Shown in pieces: positions 37,001-49,080 of a DNA stretch of 64,000 nt. The DNA lies in assembly GCF_008831285.2 (NCBI RefSeq), contig NC_045138.2:6973205-7037204 (forward strand), given 5' to 3'. The first letter of the stretch is position 1. Every line of letters starts with the position of its first letter. The translations under genes were made by a program, and so were the position numbers. The DNA comes from Nymphaea colorata (lineage: Eukaryota; Streptophyta; Magnoliopsida; Nymphaeales; Nymphaeaceae). The notes below the pieces were generated by a model that saw only the letters and a program-made list of their open reading frames with translations, was not told the origin of the DNA and did no database searches.

Positions 37001-38282
37001 GCTTTCAACAGAGTCAGAAGCAAGCAGTTTGGCTGGTTTGCCTCCAGGTTCTTCTAATTGTCAGCAGACTAGGCTGCCTGATGGGCTCCATAGCCCAGCT
37101 CAAACATATTTTCCTTCTGTTCACTGTAGCAGCATGTGCTGTCAAGACACAGTTGACAAAAATGGGTGCAAATCCACTGAGCAGAAGCAGCCTGATGTTG
37201 CAGCTCCTGTTCAAGCAAAGCGGGCCAAACGGAAGAGCAGGTGGGAACCTTTGGATGAGACTCGTGCTCGATTATTTTATATCAATCAAAATGAAGTTCA
37301 GATAGTAGAAAAAAATCTCAATAATCAAAGAAGTGGTGCCAAGCAAGCTAAGGATTTTAAACAGCCTGCTCCGGCTCATGGCAAAGAAAATGACTACAAA
37401 AGTAGTTTTGTTAAGACAGTGGCACAGTCTGATTCTGTCTTCTCTGAAGCAGCTCAGTCATTGGCCAAGGAAGCTCCAGATGTTCGGCCTTCTGATGAAA
37501 GCCATGGCTGCCAATTTCCTTCTAATCATTCCTCATCGGAGGTGAATTTTCAGCAGCCTTGCAACACAATGGCCACCGTGTGTGGCAAGAGATCGTCACA
37601 TTTGTCTCCATCATATAGCTCAGAACTGCCACAGACTCAACATTTGCAAGTGCAGCAGAACCAGCCTAATAGTACTAGTTATGCAAATTGGTCCGCTCCC
37701 AGTATGCCTTTTCAGTGTTCCCCGCCTCTGCCACTTGATACTTCTGCATTGCACCAAACAGGGAATGATTTGGTGCCTCCTGGATTTGAAGGAATGAGAC
37801 AGTCCTCTCAGATGCCCCTTCCAAGGTTGGAACCAGCAAAGCCATCAGATGCAGCTGATACATGTGCATCACAGCCACTTGCTGGGGTGGGGAACTGTGG
37901 AAAAGATAGTGTAGGGAGGAGGCCTTTTTTCCATCAAAGATGGAATTCTCGTGGCTATCAAAAACATAGACCACCTTGGGTCCGGAATAGGAATGACTGG
38001 GGATTCAAGGGCAACCCAAGGAATATAGTTGGGGATGGTTTTGGTGCCTATGAGGTGCCTGTGAGGCAGATGGGTCCCGGTGGAGATGGTGATGGACATC
38101 CTCCAGAGACTGTGAATAAAAGTCACGGCTCTATTTACAGCCATCATCAAGATGATTTGCACCAGCAAGAAGCACATCGCCATTACCACGAAAAGCAGCA
38201 GCAACAACAATATCCATGTCATAGCCAACAACTTCCACAGCCTTACCTCCATTCCCACCAGCATCAACTGCAACAACACTGA
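15222..38282 (+). CDS. ASHH2: Histone H3 lysine-36 methyltransferase ASHH2 (SDG8/EFS type), 17 coding exons
   Basis: Coding exons by GT-AG rule and phase: 15222-18720, 18852-19071, 23210-23376, 23461-23540, 23807-23938, 24031-24147, 24396-24488, 26396-26473, 29329-29385, 30580-31186, 31267-31322, 31686-31765, 31918-32000, 32094-32173, 35120-35199, 35677-35722, 36669-38282. They sum to 7,089 nt (2,362 residues) with no frame break, longer than Arabidopsis SDG8 (about 1,760). Domains in order: a long low-complexity N-terminus with basic clusters (1-1166), a CW zinc finger (about 1210-1255), AWS (about 1323-1366), SET (about 1367-1500) with NHSC at 1451-1454 and TFDYNY, and post-[11 protein letters not shown] (1502-1509). 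A conserved helical region (about 1684-1840) and a Q/H-rich tail follow. Family knowledge: nuclear, deposits H3K36me2/3 during elongation, and the CW finger reads H3K4 methylation; it controls flowering, branching and defence genes. The start is uncertain (ATG 15,222 or 15,225). Confidence 0.93.
18141..18224 (+). repeat. 42-bp in-frame tandem duplication in ASHH2 exon 1
   Basis: Two 42-bp units starting at 18,141 and 18,183 encode two 14-residue basic repeats ([14 protein letters not shown] and [14 protein letters not shown]). The nucleotide identity is high, so this is a fairly recent duplication inside coding sequence that lengthens a lysine-rich, probably nuclear-targeting or nucleic-acid-binding, segment. 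Confidence 0.85.
18852..23376 (+). CDS. ASHH2: ASHH2 exons 2-3: CW zinc finger
   Basis: Exon 2 (18852-19071) ends with [16 protein letters not shown], then DTDCSW. The codon TG|G for the last W is completed by exon 3 (23210-23376), which continues [13 protein letters not shown]. Joined, they give the W-x2-C-x2-C ... W ... C spacing of the CW finger that binds methylated H3K4. The finger is thus split by a 4.1-kb intron (19,072-23,209) that contains a 102-bp tandem duplication. Confidence 0.9.
19886..20089. repeat. 102-bp tandem duplication in ASHH2 intron 2
   Basis: Units 19,886-19,987 and 19,988-20,089 both begin GAGGGTTTTGGT and run through TTCCACCACCTAAATTTGAA and AAAACTACTTTTTATTT with few differences. 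The rest of the 4.1-kb intron shows nothing else that I recognise. Confidence 0.85.
23807..31186 (+). CDS. ASHH2: ASHH2 exons 5-10: AWS, SET and post-SET catalytic core
   Basis: Exon 5 carries the cysteine-rich AWS ([34 protein letters not shown]). Exons 6-10 carry [14 protein letters not shown], then [12 protein letters not shown], then [12 protein letters not shown], then [17 protein letters not shown]. The post-SET zinc-binding triplet CFCGSPGC follows at once in exon 10. All residues expected for S-adenosylmethionine binding and the lysine channel are present (N-H-S-C, and the final Y of F-D-Y). Exon 10 then continues into an acidic, S/T-rich linker. Nothing suggests loss of activity. Exons 5-9 are all phase 0, so skipping any one would keep the frame but destroy the fold. 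Confidence 0.93.
27491..27889. mobile_element. Fold-back MITE in ASHH2 intron 8 (3-bp TGA target duplication)
   Basis: The left end GGGGACGTCTGATTCACTTG and the right end (reverse complement GGAGGCGTTTAATCGCTTAG) are imperfect inverted repeats. TGA stands on both sides (27,488-27,490 and 27,890-27,892), so the target duplication could be 3 bp, as for PIF/Harbinger elements (usually TWA). The interior repeats GAATTCTAGAATC-like palindromic words and can fold back on itself. There is no coding capacity. Confidence 0.6.
27986..28049. repeat. (TC)n(TA)n microsatellite in ASHH2 intron 8
   Basis: About 14 TC units followed by about 17 TA units, a compound layout like the one at 14,391-14,471. Confidence 0.9.
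28379..28566. repeat. 63-bp tandem repeat, three near-identical copies, in ASHH2 intron 8
   Basis: Three consecutive units start at GATTTATAGCTCC (28,381, 28,444 and 28,507) and end with AAAATTGTGGCGTG. They appear identical to each other. Because 63 is a multiple of three and the unit has no stop in one frame, an open frame runs through all copies, but it lies in an intron with no coding context. Confidence 0.92.
31267..38282 (+). CDS. ASHH2: ASHH2 exons 11-17: conserved helical region and Q/H-rich C-terminus
   Basis: Exons 11-16 are short (56, 80, 83, 80, 80 and 46 nt) and encode [70 protein letters not shown] and [20 protein letters not shown]. This looks like a helical bundle similar in style to TFIIS N-terminal or LW domains; that comparison is my inference. 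Exon 17 (1,614 nt) holds [19 protein letters not shown], a proline/glutamine-rich stretch, [16 protein letters not shown] and a histidine/glutamine-rich end ([10 protein letters not shown], stop TGA at 38,280-38,282). Confidence 0.88.
33897..34360. mobile_element. hAT-like MITE in ASHH2 intron 14
   Basis: 464 bp bounded by CTATGTCACATAGGTA and, inverted, CTAAGTCACATGGGTA (13 of 16 identical). The arms are rich in GGTACGGGTAC and GGGTACTT words around a (TA)n core (33,977-34,028). Both flanks are ACACACAC (8 bp), consistent with a hAT target duplication but inside a low-complexity CA context, so the duplication alone is weak evidence. Confidence 0.6.
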
Positions 38283-40447
38283 AATGTTATTAAGCATATG
38301 CTATAAATTCCTGTATCTCATTCTTTGTAGGCTGTAACAAATGAGAATCCGATTTAAAGTGGATTATTCCTTTTTTCACAAATATTTCTTAAATTTCTAT
38401 CGCTGTGATATGCTCTGGTCTCATATTGAATTATCAAATGCAACTGCTTTTTTCATTATATTATTTCATCCAACATAGATTGGCAAATTTGTTTAACATA
38501 ACAGCGTTTTGGTTACAGATGCATTCCCGGGCATGCTACACGTGAGATAAGATCTGGTAACTATATGTTGTAGTGTGTAAAGGTACGTCAACTTTTCCTC
38601 CGCAGTTTCCCCTGTAAAAGAGTGCCTATATCTGATAAATTCCTTAAATGCTTAATATTTGGTCCTAGCAGTATGACTTTTTACACATTTAAGGGGAAAA
38701 CACCAAAATCAAGGCTGATGGGAAATGGCTTTTCTTTAGATTTTACTCCAACTATCCAATAGAAATCAAATTCCTTTTACGACTATTGAGTTGTCTGAGG
38801 TGTAACTCACAAAAACTAAATTTTTCTTCTTCCATATTTTTTGTTATGTTGAGAGTAGCTTAAATTGTTACTTATAATTTCCTTTCTCTGTTATGTTACA
38901 TTATGCTATGAATAACTTACTTCATATCCTGCATTTGATCGTTTCGGCAATTCATGGTCATTTGAATGTGAAATTCTTGGCTAATTTGTAATTACTGTTT
39001 ATTTCTTATGAATTATGTATTTTTGGAGTATTCTTTTGGTCAAAGAAAACACAGGAAGCCTGTTTTTGTACACATTGCTTGAAACAAACTTAAGCATTTG
39101 CAGAATTTGTAGTTAAATGTGTGGGGGATCATGGAAAGGCCATTAGCATGTAACGGCTATACTTGAGCCCCCTGCAGTGCAACTGCAATGAACTGGACTT
39201 GCAATCCAGAATGAGCCTGTCAAGAATTGATTATGTGATGCAAGTTAGTAAGTAGCTACTCGTATTACCTTTCCATTGGTCTAGCACGGCAGGCGATTGG
39301 TTCCCAGCTCTCTGTTTGACGCACATCTCTGCAAAATACTGTTGTCAAGGTAACGTTTTTGGAAACATGTTGAAATAGGTTGACGCTGCAAATAATCCAA
39401 GGAAGATGAAAGACTGGGATGATCCTAACTGCTAACATGGCGTAACGAGCACGACGATTGAAAGGGGATGAATCAGGGAATATGCTCGGATTAATACCTT
39501 TTTCTTTTTCAGTAAGGTTCAGAGACCAGAACTTGGCAACCATGGTCAATTAAATTGGGTCATGCTGTTAGATATAGTAACGTTCATTGCTGAAATAAGA
39601 GCGAAGGGATGGCAGTGTTTCCTTCTTCCTTGCCAGACCTTCTCTTGCATTTGTTGAATGTTAATGGTGATGTTGCTATTTCATTCATTTTGGCGGGGCC
39701 TGAAAATTGCAGGCACAAGACAGACATCGGTTCCTAAGACTGATCCCTTTGAATCGAGCTTCCAACTGCTTGGATAATTTTTAATCACGCAGGACACCCA
39801 AAGCTTCTACCGGACCTTGTCATTTCTGTGTCTTGCATGTTTTCCGTTATCCTAACAGGTTTCTAACGCCAGGTTTCGCTAGATCATCTTGGCTGAAAAC
39901 CTGGCGACTACCATCACCTAAAGAAATGTAAGGGACCTTTGTATCGCTGAAAGGTTCTCCAGTTTGACCTAAGCTTTTTTTGATACATAAAAAATGTTAC
40001 CATTCCCATGTTACATACCAAAGATGTGCCAAAAGTTCTTAATCAGCTTCTGCAGTGCAATTCTTCGCCTAAGATGCAGCAGCACGGGCACTGGGTTGCA
40101 GTTTCAAAGGGTTGTCCTCAACGCTTCCTCATGGTTTACAGGAAATGTCACCACTTCAGCAAAATCACCAACAGCATAAACCAGTGCTGGATTCCCAAGG
40201 CAAAAGGCCATATGCAGGAAGGTTCCTTATTCTGAGGCGCTCAGCCAGCATGAACGCCAATGGTCCTCATCCTCATTCACAGGAACACGTGTAAGGTACT
40301 GCGGGATACAAACAATTCGATCAAGCAGCAAGGCACTTGTTCACCTCTCGGCAGAACCAAATGGCTTACTGATTTACATGAATAATTGGTTCCTTTTCAC
40401 ATCTTGAACATGATTCTGAACGGGCATAATCTAACCGATGATTCAAC
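38283..40447. other. ASHH2-PPR convergent intergenic region with a possible unassigned exon
   Basis: 2.2 kb between two convergent stop codons; it must hold both 3' UTRs. Near 40,140-40,294 on the plus strand, after an acceptor-like GGTTTACAG, one frame reads MSPLQQNHQQHKPVLDSQGK and RPYAGRFLILRRSASMN before a TAA near 40,292. Its Q/H composition resembles the ASHH2 tail, so it could be an alternative terminal exon, but I could not link it in phase. Otherwise I see nothing coding. Confidence 0.4.
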
Positions 40448-42115
40448 TTATGCACGTCCTCCAGGCATTGGCAATGCGACAACCTTATTGTTTACCTCGA
40501 TCCAACTGCAGCCAGGGAGCTTCTTGTTTCCTCTCTCCTTCAATGCCAGCCGCACGCGAGCAGCATCTGCCCACCTGTTGTTCGAGGCATAGATACTAGC
40601 TAGCAGCACATAATTCCCGGTATTTTTAGGCTCCAACTCAAACAGCTTCCCTGCTATGCTTTCTGCTATCTCAACGTTGTTGTGGGTTCTACAAGCAGCA
40701 AGCAACGCACCGAGGGCGCCAGCATGAGGTCCCATTGGCATACTTCTCACGAGCTCATATGCCTCCGCCAAGCGGCCTGCCCGGCCAAGAAGGTCCACAA
40801 CACAAGCATAGTGGTCTGCCCAAGGCACCATTCTGTGATCTTTCACCATGCTTTCCCAGAAGCGCAAGCCGTCGTCAACCAGCCCAGTGTGGCTACAAGC
40901 AGATAGCACGCCTACATACGTGATCTCATGTGGCTCAATTTCTTCCATCTGCATCCTTTGGAACACTTCAAGGGCTTCATAGCCATAGCCGTGCGAAGCT
41001 AGGCCACTGATAAGTGCAGTATAAGAGAACGCATCCCTTTGAGGGATCATCTCAAAACGTTGGCATGCCTTCTCCACGTTCCCGCATTTAGCATGCATGT
41101 CGACAAGCGCCGTCAACACATGGTTGTTTAATTCTATATTGTTGTGAACAACGAAGGAATCAGCCCAATTGGCGAGTTCTGCACCACCAAGTTGGGCACA
41201 TGCAGTGATCACACTGGTCATGGTGACGGCATCAGGCTTCACGTTGGAATCCCGCATTCTATGAAACATCTTGAGAGCTTCCTTCGGCTGCCCATTCTGT
41301 GCGTAGCCCGTGATCATGGCAGTCCAAGAAATCAAATTGCGCTGAGGCATCCGTTCGAAGAGACGGCGCCCAGTCTCCATCTGTCCACATTTCGTGCAAC
41401 CCACAACCATGGTTGTCCATGAGACAATATTTCTTTCAGGCATTGCGTCGAACGCTTCAGCGGCTGCAGAAAAATTCTCACATCTCACGTAACCAACGAT
41501 CATGGCATTCCAAGAAATCACGTTTCTGACCGGCATGCTGTCGAACAATTTCCGGCCGTCGTTCATATCACCAATTCTGGCATATCCACCAAGAACAGCG
41601 TTCCATGAAACAACATCTCTTCTGGGCATTTCATCGAACACTTGGCGAGCGAGACCCAGTTCACCGCATTTCGCGTACATATCTATTAGAGCGTTCTGCA
41701 ATTCAAGGTTCAACAGCAATCCAGTTCTGACAGAACGCCCGTGGATCTCGCTCCCCAGAAGGACCTCGGAAAGTCCGGCACAAGAGTTGAGCAGAAACGG
41801 GAGGGTGAAATGATTAGGTTTGACGTCCGCCGTCGTCATCCGCCGGTAGAAAACGATGGCATCCGACCAAAGAGAGCTCTTCGCTAACGACCTCACCATC
41901 TGATTGTAGACGGCGAGATTGGGCCTGCGGATGGTGTTGAAAACCAACTTGGCATATGAAGGTTTGGCTTGGAGGGGGATGCAGAGCGAGATGAGGGTGG
42001 CGACGATGGAGTTGTTCTGATGGACGTTGGTTCTGAAGATGTGGGCATGGATCTGCTTGAAGCGTGGAAAGGAGGTGCATGACTTGAGGAGGGAGGCCGT
42101 GGCATCGACTCCCAT
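40448..42115 (-). CDS. E-class pentatricopeptide repeat protein
   Basis: An intronless 555-residue frame, as is usual for plant PPR genes, from ATG at 42,115. It opens with LLKSCTSFPRFKQIHAHIF, typical of PLS-class proteins. Repeats follow at about 31-36 residue spacing (NALIDMYAKCGELGLARQVF, DVVSWNAVLGGYARIGDM, NVISWNAMIVGYVR, NIVSWTTMVVGCTKCGQM, NLISWTAMITGYAQNG, LTALVDMHAKCGNVEKA), then an E motif at about 468-541 (LLAACRTHNNVEIAESIAGK, NYVLLASIYASNNRWADAAR, PGCSWIEV). It ends VVALPMPGGRA without a full E+ or DYW domain. Family knowledge: such proteins bind single-stranded RNA in plastids or mitochondria and usually direct C-to-U editing, recruiting a DYW partner in trans. No clear targeting peptide is visible. 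I cannot name the orthologue or target site. Confidence 0.92.
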   Translation of the reverse strand: MGVDATASLLKSCTSFPRFKQIHAHIFRTNVHQNNSIVATLISLCIPLQAKPSYAKLVFNTIRRPNLAVYNQMVRSLAKSSLWSDAIVFYRRMTTADVKPNHFTLPFLLNSCAGLSEVLLGSEIHGRSVRTGLLLNLELQNALIDMYAKCGELGLARQVFDEMPRRDVVSWNAVLGGYARIGDMNDGRKLFDSMPVRNVISWNAMIVGYVRCENFSAAAEAFDAMPERNIVSWTTMVVGCTKCGQMETGRRLFERMPQRNLISWTAMITGYAQNGQPKEALKMFHRMRDSNVKPDAVTMTSVITACAQLGGAELANWADSFVVHNNIELNNHVLTALVDMHAKCGNVEKACQRFEMIPQRDAFSYTALISGLASHGYGYEALEVFQRMQMEEIEPHEITYVGVLSACSHTGLVDDGLRFWESMVKDHRMVPWADHYACVVDLLGRAGRLAEAYELVRSMPMGPHAGALGALLAACRTHNNVEIAESIAGKLFELEPKNTGNYVLLASIYASNNRWADAARVRLALKERGNKKLPGCSWIEVNNKVVALPMPGGRA

Positions 42116-43970
<1,855 letters not shown>

Positions 43971-45182
43971 ATCCACGGATTCCTCAACATCGAGCTGGCA
44001 AAAAAGCTGATTTTTTTTTATCGCAATTATATTATGTGTATGCGCGGTCAAAAATCACGGAAACCCCTTTTTGCTTGCTTTTTATTATACTATTTTGAGA
44101 TATCAGAGATGACTTGTATTCTAGATTAGAAAATAGCAATAATAATGAATTGCAAAAGAAGATGATTGGATCAAAATTTACAAAATTTAGTTTAGTGTGA
44201 TTATGCCAGGTTTCTTATTGCCACATGGTAAATGGCACAAAATGCCTCAATACTTTTATATTCTATATCTAATAAACGCATAGCAAGGGTAGAAAGCAGG
44301 ATAAATGAAGAAAAAAGCGAGGCTTCAGGAAAGATTACTCGTCTCCCAAATCTTCTTTCTACAAAGAAAGAAAAGTAATTTTATGCTCTTTCATTGCGTC
44401 GAAATAATAAAGGTTATGGGTCTCATTCGTCAAATCAAATAAATATGAATTGCAGGTTTAACAGAACTTCTTTGAATTCATAAGAAAGAAGAGAAGTATG
44501 GGGGATAAAAAAAGAGGGGCAAGAGAAACTCAATTGAGCAAATGGAATTTTTGCAATGAACTTATAATTTTCAATTAACTTATAAAAACAAAAAAGACTC
44601 GCTTAAAAAGATTTTTCATGTTCTAATTCCGGGTCAAAAAGTGGAAATCTTGGGTTTTTGGGTATATCAAAATCCTTATTAATTTGATTATCTTATTATA
44701 CCTTATTATCTGATCTCATCACTCACATCAAAGTTACAATTCAAACTTTATTTTTCTATAGTTTCCTAGTTTGCAATTAGTTTAATATATAAATGATTTG
44801 TAAGGTGTCTCATATGTAGAAATCCATATTATTTATGTCATTAAAAAGATCTTTCTTTCTTTACTTTATTCTTACTTCGGAAAAGTCCACACTATATCTA
44901 CAAATACTATGAATCAGCCAGTGGATTCGACATTTCAAAAATATTATAAAAATTAAGGAATGTAGTAATTTCATCGGGGCCAATAAACCATTTTTCATTC
45001 AGAAAAATCTAATACATGTATATATTATGATTGTGCTGATTGGATGAATTTCCACTTCTTATGGAATGGGTCAAGGTCTTGATCGAAGAGTAAGAACTCA
45101 ACAGGACCTCAAATCCATATAAGGAGGGGTTAGGTCGTTGAGTTCTTACTCTTTCATGTCTACAGTATGGTTCTTCCGATTA

Positions 45183-45305
45183 TTACAGGGATGATCCCAA
45201 TCCAGAATATGATCCGTAGAAGAAAACACCGATTAAACCGATCACAAGAATACTAGTTATAGTACCTATCAACCAAAGAGGAATCCTTCCAGTAGTATCG
45301 GCCAT
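45183..45305 (-). pseudogene. psbJ: psbJ copy in NUPT, frame intact
   Basis: 40 codons, [20 protein letters not shown] followed by [20 protein letters not shown], the full length of the photosystem II J subunit with its single membrane span. The frame and start are intact, but a nuclear copy lacks a nuclear promoter and a transit peptide, so it is presumably not expressed. Confidence 0.93.
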
Positions 45306-45421
45306 TTACCTCACTTCCCTCTCCATTTCATCAAGTGGTCATGCTATAGACATAAACAGTCATGGATAGTTATGCGTATGATATCCTTCCAAATGAGGTA
45401 AGAGAATTTCCTTTCTTTCTC

Positions 45422-45553
<132 letters not shown>

Positions 45554-45573
45554 TCAGATTAGATTTATTTATT

Positions 45574-45702
<129 letters not shown>

Positions 45703-45953
45703 CTAAAAGGATCGACTAAATTCATCGAGTTGTTCCAATGAATTGAAACGGCCAGTTATTAATGAAATCCCTTGTCTGCTTTCTGTGAAATATTCGTTGG
45801 GTCGAGGGCTTCCAAACACGTCATAAGCTAAACCCATGCTAACGAATGACCAATCTGCAATGAATAGGGAAGGTATAGTAATGCTATGAATGACCCAGTA
45901 TCGAATACTGGTAATAATATCAGCAAAAGCACATCTCCCGTACTTCCAGACAT
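45703..45953 (-). pseudogene. psbE: psbE pseudogene (frameshift)
   Basis: The start ATG TCT GGA AGT ACG GGA GA is followed by a one-base deletion relative to the plastid gene. The length is 251 nt rather than 252, and frame is lost after MSGSTG. The rest is recognisable in the shifted frame ([47 protein letters not shown]), with substitutions such as GW to DW and STG to SMG. Cytochrome b559 alpha cannot be made from this copy. Confidence 0.92.
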
Positions 45954-47286
45954 GCTGAGCTCCAATATTACAGTCAAAGGGGGATCGATTTCGTGAAAGA
46001 TAGAGATCAGTAAATGGAGAAATACTGATATCCAATCTTTGTGAGATCGTCAATATTGTACCAAGGGTGTATTTACAGTATACCAAATCAGTACAACTAT
46101 ATTTCCTCTGACACAACAATGATGTTTCAATCAACATTGAAAAAAATATTACATAATTCATTTCTTCCTTTCTTGTTCCTTGTATAGGCCTAAGTAGGTG
46201 TCATTCAATAGAATAGAAAATTCCTTGTAATATAATGTTTTACCGGTTTTGGGATGGGCTGAAGATCTTGGTAAAGGTGACTCGATGGCTTTTATTTTTT
46301 ATTTATATTTAATTAATCTACCTTATCTAATAATTCATTAATGAAATTATCATATTCCCACAATTGGATGCAAAATCTGGAAAAGAGTTTTCGTGATTGT
46401 AGAAGTAGAAAAAGGTATTTTTCGTTCTAACCCCTTCTAATAAGAGAGGTTGTTTGGACAGTACAATAGTAAATAGTATTCGATAAAAGAAAGTGAACAT
46501 AGTTGGAGCAGTTGAAATTCATGATGCAACTATAATGGATTAAACTAATATGTTTTTTCATTAGATTGTTTCATTAGGTTCAATTCAAGGGTTTCCACCT
46601 ACAAGAAGATAGAACTACATCACGTGAAAAGACAAAAAAATCTGGAACCCAGAACAACAAAATAATTGTAATTGCTAATCTTGGAATCGAGTTGTATCTG
46701 ATATAATACTTTTTATTTCTTTGCTTTGAGAAGTCATGGGATACTTTTTTTCTTCTTTTTTCTTCCTTTGAGATATCTTATGTTATATTAAATATTAAAA
46801 ATATTAAGTTATATTAAGTAAGTGAAAATAAGAAAGAGTCGTTATTGGTTTGTTCCAAAACGGATCCAATTGAAAAGGAAAAGCAATGATCCAAGTTGGA
46901 ATGATTTTAAAATCAAATTCTTCTTTCTATCGCATAGTTTTCCATGAAAGAGAATTTCATTTGTGAATGAAGTTACAAGACAGAGTTCATATTACTATAC
47001 GAGTTGTTCAATCAATTGTTGATTAGGAATCACGAGATCAGTAGATGTCACGAGGAATTCATAGTAAGGTAAATTTATTATTTATTTTTCCTTCGTTACA
47101 TCATGTTTGTTAGTCATGTTTATAAAGAAATGATTGAGAAATCAAAAGAAAACAAATTAAATTGGAACTAACTCTTTCAATTTGGATTTTTTCTTATCAT
47201 CGTATCTTGGTATCTGGCAAAAACAGAAACTTAGGCAAGTGCTTTATAAACATATGTATAAAAAGAACGTCTCATTTAGTTCCTTC

Positions 47287-47382
47287 ATGCCTACTATAGC
47301 TAGTTATTTCAGTTTTCTACTGACTGCTTCAACTATAACCCCAGCTCTATTTATTTGTCTGAGCAAGATACGACTTATTTGA
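47287..47382 (+). pseudogene. petL: petL copy in NUPT, frame intact
   Basis: 31 codons: [20 protein letters not shown] then [11 protein letters not shown], matching the cytochrome b6f subunit VI in length and pattern. Residues such as CLS for the common GLS may be post-transfer changes. Confidence 0.88.
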
Positions 47383-47542
47383 AATTAATTGAATGAACAA
47401 TCAAATCAGAAAAATGAGAATTTTAAAATTCATATTTCTGTAAGATTCCATTCCAGGTATTCTACGGTTTTGACTTCCAGCATCAATTGAAAATTTGTGG
47501 ACGTTGAGATTACAGGGTGATGCAGATTATTATTTAGATTAG

Positions 47543-47704
<162 letters not shown>

Positions 47705-47821
47705 TTGGGTAAGATTTCTTTTTTCTTGTCATTGACCTCATATCCTTGACCCTCAGAAGGTCAAGTTTAATTCGATTGATGTTCACAATTCAACTTAATG
47801 TGATTCAATACAAAGTAGCAT

Positions 47822-47895
47822 CACACTATGTAGGATTTGAACCTACGACATCGGATTTTAGAGACCCGCATTCTACCAAACTGAACTAAGAGTGC
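47822..47895 (-). pseudogene. trnW: plastid trnW copy, anticodon mutated to CTA
   Basis: 74 nt aligned throughout with plastid tRNA-Trp(CCA). The anticodon loop reads CTCTAAA in place of CTCCAAA, so the anticodon is CTA, which would pair with UAG. The acceptor stem (GCACTCT / ATAGTGT) has one mismatched pair and a G-U pair. The B-box GGTTCAAATCC is retained. Most differences are transitions of the C-to-T/G-to-A type expected after integration in methylated nuclear DNA. Confidence 0.9.
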
Positions 47896-48027
47896 TTTAT
47901 CACGACAATAGATAATCTTTTCCCAATACTTCTTAGCTTGCATATATTATCATTAAATGATACTAATGATCATGCCATCCCCAATTTCAATTGATCTCAT
48001 GTTACTGCCTGTAAGATAAGTAATAGG

Positions 48028-48101
48028 TAGGGATGACAGGATTTGAACCCGTGACATTTTGTACCCAAAACAAACGCGCTACCAAACTGCGCTACATCCC
48101 T
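48028..48101 (-). tRNA. trnP: plastid-type trnP-UGG copy in NUPT
   Basis: A 74-nt complete cloverleaf. The acceptor AGGGATG pairs with CATCCCT, the discriminator is A, and the anticodon loop TTTTGGGT gives UGG. It differs from the typical plastid gene by about one C-to-T change in the D loop (CAGTTTGG). The structure is intact, but whether the nuclear copy is transcribed by Pol III is unknown. Confidence 0.85.
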
Positions 48102-48494
48102 TTCAATTGTTGTACAGTGTCATTGTAGAGAATCCCTGTCTTCTTTTCCACACCGTTATTTCCTTTAAATATATCTATATACATTTCTCTTGCCATTTTT
48201 TCTTTTTGGTCTCATAACATAAAATAAAAGAGTTTGAATTATGTATATATGAAATCTAAGGTGAAATACAAGGTATAAAAGAATGAGTATTTATATGCTC
48301 AAGAACAAAAAAAAAAAAATGGAACAAGTTACTTACTTTTTCTTTTATTCAGGGCAGGAGTATCTCATCTACTAGATCGTTGTACATATCCATTTTAGTT
48401 AATTAAGGATTCTGCACACAAATACAAGTGATCCACAACTATATATATAATATATCTGATCATATATGTGTTAAATAAAGGAAGAGGATTTTCA

Positions 48495-48620
48495 ATGCGA
48501 GATATCAAAACATACCTTTCTGTAGCGCATGTGCTAACTACTCTATGGTTCAGTTCTTTATCAGGTCTATTGATAGAGATCAACCCAGATGCGTTGGCAT
48601 TCCCCTTTTTTTCATTCTAG
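48495..48620 (+). pseudogene. psaJ: psaJ copy with 9-bp in-frame deletion
   Basis: It opens [19 protein letters not shown], then [20 protein letters not shown]. The usual NRLFPDAL is shortened to NPDAL, a clean loss of three codons, giving 41 rather than 44 residues. Frame and stop are kept. The photosystem I J subunit would lose part of the loop after its membrane helix. Confidence 0.9.
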
Positions 48621-49080
48621 TTATCGGTGTGGTATTATCGATGTGGTAGAAGATGTTGGCCAACAATAGCAATAAATTCTCTGTTTGTTAAATAGCCTTT
48701 GTCCCTCCCTTCACTTTTGTTGAGTAGGAAAATAGAAAGAATAAAAGTGAATTAAACCTCAGCAAAACTCGGATTCAGGGTAGAATAAATAGAGGGAGAA
48801 CAGAAATAGAAATGTGGATCTAGGCTTGGATATTCAAGATTAGATAGGATACTTAAATTAAGTGATACCGAAATAAAACACTCAGATTAGGAATAGTAAT
48901 TGAATTGTAGTAAATAGTTGTATTACGTATTACTCTATTCTATTGATTACAACTTGCAACGAAATCTTTCATAATTAGATTTCTAGTTTGCAACTTCTAT
49001 TTTTTCAATTCTCCTTTCTTCTTCTTCGGATTGAAGAAGAGAAGAAAGAGTTGGGGAAATCCAAAATACAAAGGAGGTTT

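Noticed and set aside
36652-37305. 217-codon plus-strand frame starting before ASHH2 exon 17
   Set aside because: Overlaps exon 17 in the wrong frame. The in-phase frame ([18 protein letters not shown]) continues the conserved protein.
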